From positions 2,666,001 through 2,730,000 of the forward strand of contig CP085830.1 of the NCBI GenBank assembly GCA_020809705.1: DNA of 64,000 nt, in the 5' to 3' direction. This DNA is from Calonectria ilicicola (taxonomy: Eukaryota; Ascomycota; Sordariomycetes; Hypocreales; Nectriaceae). Every line of letters starts with the position of its first letter. Within the stretch, counting starts at the first letter, position 1. The position numbers and the translations under genes are program-made. This document shows, piece after piece, positions 23,832 through 35,692 of this stretch. The notes below the pieces were generated by a model, which saw only the letters and a program-made list of their open reading frames with translations, did no database searches and was not told the origin of the DNA.

Positions 23832-24525
23832 GGCTGTGGTGTGTGAATCCTTGTACTTTTCTTTCTCTTTGCAGTCTTTTCGCTGAGTCGCAGGCCGGGG
23901 TTGGTCAACACGGCGATGTATTGTAAATTGGAGTCGGATTGTGGACGTTCAAGTCGGAATACGCGGGCGTCGTGGATTCTAGCGGATTTCAATTTAGATG
24001 AAATCCAGGAGAGGGACTCTCGGTTCCTGGTTGTAATGCCCGTCGGCGCCGAAATTGTCCATTGTTGATTGGACAGGGGTGTCCTCCTTACAGGCCGCCA
24101 GTCAAGCCACAAGCCCACCGCCTCCCTCGACAGCGGGTGCGAACGCGACCCTGGGCCACCTGTGGCTGCAATGTACCCCTTGAAAGATTGTCCACCTGTG
24201 ACTTATTTCACATTGGATATCGCAGAACTTGATTTGATAGCTGGAAAATAAACAAATAATTTCATCTTATTTTTCTCATTTATTTATTTTGCCTTGTTTA
24301 CATGATTTTTCCCGGGCATCCAACGAATGGCGGGAGGGACAATCTTTCAAAGGTTGCATTGTCAACTCCACTGCTGCCCCAACGTTGTACCCAGCTGATG
24401 TGGCTTGTGCCGGAGGAACCCGTAGCCTTGCGACAACCAACCTTAGTCAATATATCCTTCATCATCGTCTCCCAAACCCCAAACCCTTGGCCCAACAGGA
24501 TACCCACACAGTACGCAATGGGCAC
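23832..24525. promoter_or_regulatory. Bidirectional promoter region of the ssSPT and release factor genes
   Basis: These 694 bases separate the two divergent start codons, so both promoters must lie here unless they overlap the genes. A T-rich patch at about 24250-24300 lies towards the release factor gene. No TATA box is clear on either strand. Confidence 0.55.
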
Positions 24526-25158
24526 ATGATGGCGGCAAGGCCAATCCTTCAATCCGTCGCTCTTGGGCCATGCACCCGGTCCCTCGCTCGCCCCATTTCC
24601 CTCCGAGCGTTCACCACTTCTACAACTATCCTGGCCAAAGCACTCCCACCACGACCAAAGCCCCCGCCGGAGTCCGAAATTGAAGAATCCTACATCAAGG
24701 GGAGCGGGCCCGGGGGTCAAAAGATTGTAAGAAATAGCAATGCTTTCCTATACAACTGAAAGTGAACCCCTGCTAAGACATCACCTCTATTCTAGAACAA
24801 AACAAACTCGGCCGTCCAGCTCAAACACATCCCAACCGGAATTGTTGTTAAATCACAAGCCACTCGCTCTCGTGACCAAAATCGCAAACATGCCCGTGAG
24901 CTACTTGCCCAGCGGATCGACGAATTACAAAATGGCGATCAGAGCCGTTCCGCCATTGTAGGGGCAGTTAAACAGAAAAAGGCAGCGAGTGCTAGCAAGA
25001 AAAGTCGTAGGAAATACAAGAAGTTAGAGGAAGAGAAGCTAGCTGCTGGTGAATCTCACACAGAACCTGAGCACAACGGTACTGATGTAGAAACTGAAAC
25101 TCAAACCCAAGCGGGGTCTGACAAACTACCCTCAGAGATCACAGTACAACGAGTCTAG
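24526..25158 (+). CDS. Mitochondrial GGQ-domain peptide chain release factor (Rso55/MTRFR-like)
   Basis: Exons 24526-24726 and 24796-25158 give 187 residues. The first 40 residues are basic and rich in Arg, Ser, Ala and Leu (MMAARPILQSVALGP...), fitting a mitochondrial presequence. The release factor core follows: GSGPGGQKINKTNSAVQLKH, with GGQ at 63-65, the tripeptide that enters the ribosomal peptidyl transferase centre and promotes hydrolysis of peptidyl-tRNA. The tail is strongly basic (KKAASASKKSRRKYKK), as in codon-independent members of the ICT1/C12orf65 group, which use a basic tail to sense empty mRNA channels. No codon-recognition domain is present, so a rescue role on stalled mitoribosomes is more likely than normal termination. 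The intron lies just after the GGQ codons. The frame is open upstream of the chosen start, but those residues do not look conserved. Confidence 0.88.
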
Positions 25159-25609
25159 AATCACATGTTAAGATTTAATTACAGCGAATATAATGCGCGT
25201 TTTTTATTGCTCAGTCAAAGTAAAAGACCAGCAGGCACTCGATTAGCATCAATCTCAAGTCATCACTTTTCCATTTCAACAAATCTAGGCGGAAAGCAAG
25301 AAGTATTTGTATGATCAACCTCGACATTCTACCCCTATGCACGCATTATGCACGCGGCTACAACACAGGGGCCATCACATCTCCTCGGAGAAAAGGCAAC
25401 GCCCACCCTCTTGACCATGTCAAAAACTTTTCGTAAATATGAGATTCGCCTGCGATACGTGCCAACCACCCAAGGCTCCGCACCTGCTGCGACCTCCATG
25501 ATCTTGCCGTCGTTGCGTGAAGGGCGGGAGGCTTCGTTTTGTCGGTAGTGTTGCTGCCACGAGCATTAGAGTTGGAGAACTAAGCCGTTTAGAATCAAGT
25601 CTACATACC
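25159..25609. terminator. Convergent spacer between the release factor gene and actin
   Basis: Both flanking genes end here, so the 451 bases should hold two 3' UTRs. The part after 25158 is A/T-rich with AATTA and AATATAA-like elements suited to 3' end formation. No further gene is seen. Confidence 0.5.
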
Positions 25610-27218
<1,609 letters not shown>

Positions 27219-27240
27219 GGCTGTGGATTACGGTGGAAAG

Positions 27241-27657
27241 CTGTCCAGAAACGGGTTTAGCGGCGAGATTCCCAAGTGAAGGAAAAGGCGGATGAAGCCA
27301 GAAAGAGGGGGATGAGGGGAGGTGCTCACGAGATATAAGACGAAGAAAAGTGATGGAGTTTGGGAAGACGAGTCGGGGAGAGAACGACTCGGCTGGGTGG
27401 TGAGATGGGAAGAAAAAGAGGTTGATGATGGATGGGGAAGATGGGAGGAATGGGGAAGGGGGAAGTGGGAGGGGGGAACAGGAGGGAAGTATCACTGGGC
27501 GACGCTGTCACAAGAAAGTTGTGGGCGGGCCCGAATTGCTGAGGTGGACACTGCGCGCCCGGCACGGTGGCCACTGTCCACTGGGAGCAGGGGAGACCTG
27601 CAGGGGGGGTTTGGCGTGGTTAGGGGGGAATTAGGGGGAGAGGGCGAGACCGCTTAC
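27241..27657 (-). other. Predicted 5'UTR intron of actin
   Basis: On the minus strand a consensus donor, AAG then GTAAGC, starts at 27657. A good acceptor (GGACAG) ends at 27241, with a GCTAAAC branch-like site about 20 bases before it. The intron would be 417 bases and is strongly C/T-rich in the transcribed strand. It would leave a 22-base leader segment before the ATG. Long leader introns in highly expressed fungal genes often raise expression. This one is inferred from signals only. Confidence 0.7.
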
Positions 27658-30290
27658 CTTGTTTGGTGGGAAACGGGCAGAGGCGACCGCTGAGTTGTAC
27701 CGCTGGCTCGCTGGGAGAAGATGTAAAGGTGGCAGAAACGAGGGATTTGGCTTGCCGCTTTTACTGATTGGTTCGTGGTGGTGGCAGTGGCTGGTGGCTG
27801 GGGGCTGGGTTGTGGGAACTGTCGAAGCTGTGCTGTCGAGATGATCTCCGAACGTTGGTTGTCACCGTCACCGTTGCTATCGAATCGGTGTCTTGTTCGA
27901 TATGCCTGTTGGCGCTGGCCTTTTTATGAATGAGAAATGTGTCCTGTTGCCTTCCCTCCGTCTATATTGTCCACGCTCTCCCCCCTCCCCCCCTCTGTCC
28001 CCCCCTCAGTCACAGCTTGCAGGTCCATAGCTTCACCGAGATAGAGTGCCATCGTCATCAATGGCCCCAGATCCAGCGCCACATTGCTTGAGCAACCGCG
28101 CTACGTCAGCCGGCTAGGAGCTTTTAATGCTGTAGCCTTGAGGCTTCAGTTATTCTACCTAATTATTCTCCGCAATGAGAAAAGACGGTAGGGGGTAGGC
28201 ACGGAAAAGAGACACCAACTCGTCTGTATGTACCAGGCAACCGATCATCGCCCATAGCATGTAATTACAGCTCCAACTTACCCACACTGAAGCCGCTGTC
28301 CAAGCCTAGCAACCGCCTATCAGTGGCCCAAGGCTGTCAGCCACTTCAACCAGCATCATTGGAGAAGATTTACAGGGCAGAAGCTCCTTGGCCTGAGCCA
28401 AAGTTTCGTATCTGGCACGTCCTTTTGTTCTTCTATTCTCGCTCACAACCTGGAAGACATCGGATGAGATTTCCTCTGGGACGGTGCTCCATCAAGCAAT
28501 ATCCCCCTGACCACTACCCGGCGGGCTAAAAGAGACAAACTGGGTCCTCCAAAGAAACGAGACCGGCCGGACCAGCCGGGGCTCACCCCCGAGCCTGGCG
28601 AAGGGAGGCTGGAAAACGAGCAGTGTCAATCGCCAGATGCTTGGCAGATTGGCTGACTGGGTCTGGGATCCGTTCCCTCTCCACCGACTCAGCTAATGAC
28701 CAGGCAAGTTGGCCACCTAACTCATATGGCATAGTTGACAGCGTATGCGGAACTGTGTTTGCGCAAGATCGCCCGCCACAGCCTCTGTTGACCCTTCTGC
28801 GAATCCGAATGCTTGTCTGACCTCACATCCAACTCAGCCCAATAGCGCGAGTGGGTGTGGATCTCGAATCTCGCCGGATTCCCAGTTCCCAGTAGACAAG
28901 CCACGACACCCGACTGGCCAAGCAGGCAGCTTCAATTCATCCGCCCAAAGATAGCCATGATGACTTGGAGATGCCCGCTCATCCGCGTGCGCTCCCCCCT
29001 CCATCAGCCTTTACTAACTGTGGCTGTGAGCCCCCACGGGTTGCGTTGCCATCTCGCCTCACCTCTCCATCTTGTGTACCGTGCCTTGTAACGACAGTGC
29101 ATCATCCCTTCCTTGGTTTGGTTGTTCAAATGCAGCCCGCTTATCCGCCCATTGAGAAAACTAGGTGTGATTGAGATGACCCAATATACATGCCAACTAC
29201 CAGATGATGTGTAAGACACCTACAGGCCATTTGCAAGAGGGCCTCTCTTTGGTATCTGGTCGCTCTCGGCGGCTAGTGCCAAAGCGCCTCACCTCCTTCT
29301 CGTAAGGCCCGCGTGCCCCCAACAAATCGTCCGTCCCGTTCCCGCATGAAGAACAACCGTCGTTTCCCTTGCCGAGCCAGCCTGAGAATCCACCTGACCG
29401 GCGGCCAGTGAGCAACAGCCTAGGTCAGCATTGGGTTGGTTGTTCGTGGTCTGCTCACTGGAAACGACGCCAGCCTCGGCAAGCTCCCACACAAAATGCA
29501 AATTCCACCAGGCTGCATTGTTTTTTATCACGACCAATTCATTAGCTGCAGTTCCCAAACACTTCTGCCTTCTGCCAAAGAGGCCAAGAGTTCTATAATT
29601 ATCTCGCACCGTTCACCTGGATCCAGGTGACCGACGCGCGTCAGTGGCCCAGAACAACATCCATTGCCGCCTAGTGTGGGTTCCCAGCAGAGGTCGTGTG
29701 TGTTGCGCCCAATTTTTTTTTTTTTTTCGCCTGTCCGCCTTTGTTCTTTTTCGGTCCTCAAGCTCGCAAAAGCAGCGATGAGGGGCAACCATGCAAGGTG
29801 GGGCAGTCGACCTGGGGAGCTATGATGAAATGCATCCCACGTTGACTTTTTTTTTTCTCTGTCTTGGTAATGGCGCTCCCAAGTAGTGGTATGATAGTGC
29901 ACACATAGCGCGGCCATTTCTTGCTCAAGCCATCACGGCTCGCAGTCGTCTTTAGCTACATCCTAAAAGTTAATCCACTCTCAATGTTGACATGGGAACC
30001 CGACAATTAACAAGCAGGCCCCCGCTGGTGTACGGAACATCGAATCTTCCAGGTCAGAACCAACATGTGCGAGCCGCTAGTCGGTTTTGGTACTAGTGGG
30101 TTCTTGAAGATTCCAGAATAGGCTAATCCCCGTCATTACACGTCAAAAAGTTGTCGAGAAGCTTCAACCCCGCGATAAGTCCCAGTATAACAACGACGAG
30201 AGGAAAATTTTCCAACTTCGTTTTTTCAACGCCAAACAAGCGTAATATCCTAAATCACCACAAAATCGGCCCAAATAAAACCACATAATC
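27658..30290. promoter_or_regulatory. Divergent region holding the actin and FES1 promoters
   Basis: Nearest to actin, the minus strand has a TATA-like CATAAAAAGG at 27919-27928, about 260 bases upstream of the predicted leader intron. A G-rich tract lies behind it at 27980-28005 (runs of 7, 7 and 6 G on the minus strand). The middle (28.1-29.9 kb) contains no convincing gene; frames there are short. Poly-T tracts occur at 29713-29727 and 29847-29857. Towards FES1 lies a perfect heat shock element at 30101-30118. Confidence 0.5.
30101..30118 (+). promoter_or_regulatory. Perfect four-unit heat shock element upstream of FES1
   Basis: The sequence TTCTTGAAGATTCCAGAA contains four correctly spaced alternating units (TTC, GAA, TTC, GAA, each separated by two bases), the binding site of trimeric heat shock factor. 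It lies about 175 bases before the FES1 start codon. A further two-unit site (GAATCTTC) sits at 30042-30049. Confidence 0.85.
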
Positions 30291-30938
30291 ATGGGTGACA
30301 AGCGCCTCAACGACCTCCTCAAATGGAGCATCGAAAATACCGATACAACAAAAAACGATTCCAATGCTCCCCCATCTACCAGTGACCTGACTCCAGAGCT
30401 CTTGGCTACGCTGATGGGCGGCCCCTCAGATGCGGATTTGATGAAGGCCGCGATGGAGGTTATTATCTCAAACGACTCAGAGCAGGTTTCCCTCGATGAC
30501 AAGCTGGTTGCCTTTGACAACTTCGAGCAACTCATTGAGTCCCTCGACAATGCAAACAACATGGCCAACCTCAGCCTATGGACGCCTCTACTCGAGCAGT
30601 TGCGCCATGAGGAGCGCGAGATCCGCAAGATGGCCGCTTGGTGCATCGGCACCGCTGTCCAAAACAACTCTCGCACCCAAGAGCGTCTTCTTGCCATGGG
30701 CGAGAATGGTTTGCCCCGCCTTGTCCACCTCGCGACGCAAGAAGACGAACCCGAAGATGTGCGTCGCAAGGCTGTGTATGCCCTTAGCTCTGCATGCCGA
30801 AACTACCAGCCTGCGATGGATGTCGCCGCTGAGGAGTTGACCAAGAAAGGTCACGAGACGGGCAAGATTGATGCCACCGACATGGGCGCCGTTGACGAGG
30901 TCGTCAATGGACTCCGAGAGAAGATCAAGAAGGCTTAA
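30291..30938 (+). CDS. FES1: Hsp70 nucleotide exchange factor Fes1
   Basis: A single exon of 215 residues. It begins [17 protein letters not shown], the conserved Fes1 N-terminal domain, followed by armadillo-type helical repeats: [26 protein letters not shown] and [16 protein letters not shown] are clearly repeat-like. Fes1 (HspBP1 family) binds the cytosolic Hsp70 ATPase domain, speeds ADP release, and helps direct misfolded proteins to degradation. Length agrees with fungal orthologues. No intron, signal peptide or membrane segment is seen. A perfect heat shock element upstream fits a chaperone cofactor induced by heat. The gene converges on MRPL7 with a 280-base spacer, so the two 3' UTRs are close or overlapping. 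Confidence 0.96.
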   Translation: MGDKRLNDLLKWSIENTDTTKNDSNAPPSTSDLTPELLATLMGGPSDADLMKAAMEVIISNDSEQVSLDDKLVAFDNFEQLIESLDNANNMANLSLWTPLLEQLRHEEREIRKMAAWCIGTAVQNNSRTQERLLAMGENGLPRLVHLATQEDEPEDVRRKAVYALSSACRNYQPAMDVAAEELTKKGHETGKIDATDMGAVDEVVNGLREKIKKA

Positions 30939-31218
30939 ATGGATGAAACGGCAAAACATGACGGATGAATGCATTATAACGGAGTTGGGGCGTCGGTTAT
31001 GAATGTCAGAAGGAGATATTCGGGATACAAAACAAGAGAATAGAGATTGGGAGTGCGAAAAGGGTTAGGTCATGAGCGGGCGAGTTACCCCTCGTGTTAA
31101 ATGCTCATTTATGATACAAATAAGTTGTTACATGATCTATGCTACAAATAATCCATATGGAGATGATGCTTCTTATTTTTCAGCCATGCATCCACCATTG
31201 TCAAATCATGATCCCAAC

Positions 31219-32410
31219 TTAATGGGTAGCCTTGCCATAAAAGGGGAAGCCCAGAGCCTGCATAAGCAGACGTCCCTGTCTATCCGAAGTGCCGGTCGTC
31301 TTGATAAAGATGTCACAACCAGGCATCAATCGTGCAGGGTACATCTAAAAACGTGTTTAGTTATGCTCGGAATAAAAGCGGAAGCAAGACCAAAACTCAC
31401 ATCATAGTTGAATTCAATCTCAGGGAAAAAGGCCATCCACGCAGGTTTCAGACCAAAAGCCAAGTTACCTGCATCGTCACCGGTCGAGGCGTTGATTCCG
31501 GGCCAATCCTTGATCTTAGGGAGAACCAGAGTAACAAGCTTGTCGACAAACTCGTAAGCGGCGCCGCCTTTTAGTGTCACCTTGCAGCCTCCCTTATCAC
31601 CCTTCCTCACACCCCACTGAACAACACCATGCTTGACAAGGGTGACCTCGGGGAAAGCACCGGAGATGGCCTGGACGACAGCACGAGAAACGTGCAAGTA
31701 CTCTTTGTTCTGCGCTCCCAAGGGTGCATATGAATTGATAGTAACCGCTTCAATCTCGGGAATGTTGTGCCAGCTGATTTCCCGCTCAAGAATTCCCAAG
31801 CGTGAGGAGCCACCTCCACGGGGACCTCGACGAGGACGGTTCTTGTGGTATGGTGATGAATCATCCCATTCACGCAGGGTACCTTTGCTTGACTCGGGAG
31901 CGACAGTGCCAGGAGGAACGTGAGTGTAGGCCAGGGTCATCAGATCAGGTGCGATAGTGGAATCATAAGTGTGCTTTAACCGGGGAAAGTTGAAAGGGCC
32001 AGGAACGAAGTCTCGGGCAGTAGGATCGGATGAAGCTGGCATCTGAACAGGATGAAGAGGACCGCGGTAGTACTTAGGAGGGTGGTACTGGTAGCTATTG
32101 AAAGTGTTGTTAGCAACTATATGAGAAGCCAAGATGAAGGAATTGGTTCCACGCACCGGTTTCCAGGCAGCTTCTTGCCTCCTGCTGCGTTCTTCTCGGC
32201 CGAATTGAAAGCATCAATATCCTTCGCATCGGGCGAAGGGGTGGAAAATGACGAGGCATTGTCAAGATCGCTAAAGGCTTTCGAGGTCGCCGCAGACTTT
32301 TCGGCTTGTGTTGAGGCAAATCGGACAGTGGAGGAGGTAGCGGCTCGTAGGGGAAGCTGCCTTCGACCCAATGCGCTCGCCATGCGAGCACCTTCTCGGA
32401 GAGAAGCCAT
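31219..32410 (-). CDS. MRPL7: Mitochondrial large-subunit ribosomal protein uL5m
   Basis: Exons 32410-32157, 32094-31401 and 31344-31219 give 357 residues. The N-terminus (MASLREGARMASALGRRQLP) is Arg- and Ala-rich, like a mitochondrial targeting sequence, with a possible processing site near RFAS at about residue 31. The C-terminal two thirds match the L5 family: EFVDKLVTLVLPKIKDWPG, FGLKPAWMAFFPEIEFNYD, then a basic and hydrophobic end (GCDIFIKTTGTSDRQGRLLM). In the bacterial-type ribosome L5 sits at the central protuberance near 5S rRNA or its replacement. Fungal Mrpl7 has an N-terminal extension like the one here. The final 42 residues come from a separate exon. Confidence 0.93.
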
Positions 32411-35400
32411 GGTTGTGAGGGGTACGCTGGATTGCACGCAATTCAAACTCTCCTCATCAATTGAGATGGAGTGTCGCGTGGAAATTTCCAATCCAAACCT
32501 CAGTGCGGGCTTAAGCCACATGTGGCGGGTGATATCCACACCGCCACTGTTCGCATGGTGCCACAACGTAGATGGATTGGCCAAGAACACTATTAACCCA
32601 GATCTAAATCAAATTTGTTATCAAATTCGAGAAAATGAATAAAAAAATTCAAGACAATTAAAACAGAAAAATAAATTTTCCATTTTCCTATACTCTCCTT
32701 GTAATTTTTCATGCGGATGTGGTGAGAAAGCGAATTGTGATGTATTCCAACACCGAAGGCCTATCTGGCTAGGATTACCAGTTATTCATGAAACCAACAA
32801 GAGAATAAAACAACAACAACGAACGAAACGGTTTCATTTATTGTGGCAGGTTCTATTTCTTGTTTTATTTTATGGAGATATATCCTCCACGTTACCTTGT
32901 CAATGCCCATTCATGTCACACATTGTTTTGTGTTCTTGGAAATTCAATGTCAGAATTGCTGTTTGGTTAGTGTCACAGATGACACTCCCCACTTCAAACA
33001 AGCTCTGAAACGACACATAAACTTCGCCTAGGAGTTGCCTCATCAAATGCAGGTTTACTAATAAAAGAACCTTCGCATTAGCCGTATAAATCTGCCTCGG
33101 AATACGAGAGTGATTGTAGCATTCGTAAGGCACTCCCTGCGTATAGCAGTACGCTTTCATTCATGCGCCAGTAGAGCTTATTCTTCGTTGCCCTCTAGAT
33201 TTGATTCACCCATCCGTATGCGAAACTTCAAGTGATGGCTGAGGCGGATAGTGAAATGCCCCCGGCAACCCTGCATGTGTCAGTGTTGGAAGGCATCCGA
33301 GCCGGCCAAGATGGAATCTCCAGAAGTCCGACATCTTCCCCAACAAATCCAATCCAAACAGAAAAATATGACACTGAATGTGACCTAGGTTTCTTGAAAG
33401 TTGTCATCGGGTGCGTGACCGTTCACGTCTACCGAGAGGCCCGGTGATGTCACGGCGGATGGTATTCCCATTTGGCCGTGGCTTGGTGTGGAAAATTCGT
33501 CATAGGCCAGTCCGAATAGCTATGCCGTAACAGTGGTTGGACACGGGGTGTCCGTGGTCCGACATCCCGCCCGTCACAACCCTCCCACAATTATCCGGGC
33601 CCAACAAACAGCTGATTCCCTGAGCCCGACGGGCCGTGGACTTTGATTTTTGATCACCCAGTTTTGCTTTGGTTCGGTCTCGGTCTCGGGGGCATGATTT
33701 CTCAGCCATCCAGTGCGGCTTCACCTGAGCCCGAAAACTCCGCAGTCCGAAGATGATGACGGAGGGCGCTCGTTCCCCGGTAAACGGGTTCAGCTGCATC
33801 GCATGTCTAGGGAAAAGGCTTGGCCACTTAGGCTACCGAAACCACGAACATCACCCGGCGCGGCGCAAAAGGTCTGGTATGGAGCATCCAGTTGCAGAGA
33901 ATTTTTTTTTTTACGGCGCATGAGCGGCGCAGTCCGGTGGAAATGCACTGCGGGAAGTAAACGCGAAGCAAGACGGCGGTGTTCCCGATTGCCTAGCAGG
34001 CTGCCCTTTTTTTCCCTATCGGCGAAAGCCACTTTCGCCATTTTAACCACAGAGCACAAGACGTTTCGGAGGATTACGCGCCTTTATGGCAAGGGTCCAT
34101 CCCGGTTCTCGTGCAATGTGTAGTAGGCAGCAGGCGTTCTTTGGGCCACACATCCCGTGGCGTCGCTTGCGGCAAGGTGACAAGGTTGCATGCTTGGGGC
34201 GGTCAATTGGACCCTAATCAGATGGAGGGGCAATTGATCCGCGTGTGCGTGGGATGAGGGGACAGTCTGACTGTCACTGGTTTTTTTGGGGGTTTTTTTT
34301 TAGTTACGAATTGCCCTATACACCGAAGATCTGGGTCACTGACTGATGAAACCTTTTTTTTCTTTTGCAGATCTGGGCTGATTACCATTGCTCAAGATGA
34401 CTCTCGGGCTCCGGTACACCGCCAAGCCCGATACCATTAGAGACACCCGAATAAGAGTGCGATTCATAGTAAGGTCGTTATAACACCGCTAGTAACAGCA
34501 CTACGTAACTGTTGACCCTGCCCTGATGTTCAACAATGGTTCACAGACAGGTGCTTAATTTTAGAACCAGCACAGGGTAGCGTGTCCAGTCTAAGTTGGG
34601 CAGTGAGTTGCCCTACCCGCAAGACGGAACAGATCGCTTTGGCCTGCATTTAGGTTATCGGTCCGGCCGTACACGTCGGAAACTGGTCCAGGGGATATGT
34701 TGAGTCAAAAAAAAAAAAGCGATGAAAAAAATTTCATCCAAGGGATTTTCTTGCAGCTTCCACGTTGGACCTTAGCTCACTCACCATGCGAGAATGAGCC
34801 CTGCAAGGCGGCCGTTTGGTTACTCGCACCCTAGGCCCGTGGTATGTGGCCCTCGTGGGTGCTCCCCGTGGACTGGCGTGGATCCCGTTAGCGACGTCTT
34901 CGACGAACCAGTACAGGGGGGTCTCAGTTGGGACGGTCCCTTGTTGTAACCTGCTTCAGGGGACTTGACAGGGTCCTCGATAGGCCGTCGCAGTCCAATG
35001 GAGAGGCCGTCCCGTCCACGATTGGCAGCCCAGCCTATTTTACAGGACCCGCGGTGACAGTCCAGCGCCTGCAACCCACCACCGAGTCTCCACTGTCCCG
35101 CCCCCGCCACCGCTGCAGCTAGCAGCTGGTTACTTGTATTGTCCCGCTGACAGCCGCTGGACGGTGACCTGTTCGCCATGGGACTAGCACCTATTAGCCG
35201 CTCCCTTCCATTTTTGGTTTCCCTCAACAGGTGCTTCGTCACTGAAACCTGGAACGCTTAGAGCTCCAGTTGCCCCCCTTCGAGATTCGGCCTCGCTGTT
35301 CGCTCGCGCCATCGCCTTCTTCTACCAAACTCGCCCGCTCCGTGTCTGTCCTGGATTTACACAGACGCTTTCTTCTATTCTGCCTTGTTCCCTTCTACGA

Positions 35401-35692
35401 TTTTCTCACCCGCATTCCCCAACATCGCTCAACAAAGATCGCCCAGCCCACGAGGCATACCCGTCCATCCTCCTTCCGGCCCCTCGTCGAAACTGGCCCT
35501 GAGTCGTGATCCTTCCCTCCCCGCCAACGCACGAGCGCATCGAGCTGAAGATCCAAAACACACCGCGGGAGTAGCTACAACCCTGATAATGAAGGGTTTG
35601 GGCGCTCAGCTTCTACCTCGCTAAAAGTCGCGAGCGCATCCTCTCTTGCCCCGAACTTCTCCTAAACTCTCTCCTTCCCACACATATTCACA
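32411..35692. promoter_or_regulatory. Divergent region between MRPL7 and the ubiquitin protease gene
   Basis: The 3.3 kb contains no recognised gene. An A/T-rich block lies at 32580-32850 upstream of MRPL7. Poly-T tracts occur at 33902-33912 and near 34280-34300. From about 35250 the plus strand becomes C/T-rich, the likely leader of the protease gene. A minus-strand ATG frame of 86 codons at 32900-33160 has no recognised domain and is left uncalled. Confidence 0.45.

Noticed and set aside
32900..33160. Minus-strand ATG frame of 86 codons
   Set aside because: Reads somewhat like protein but has no family, neighbour or splice support.
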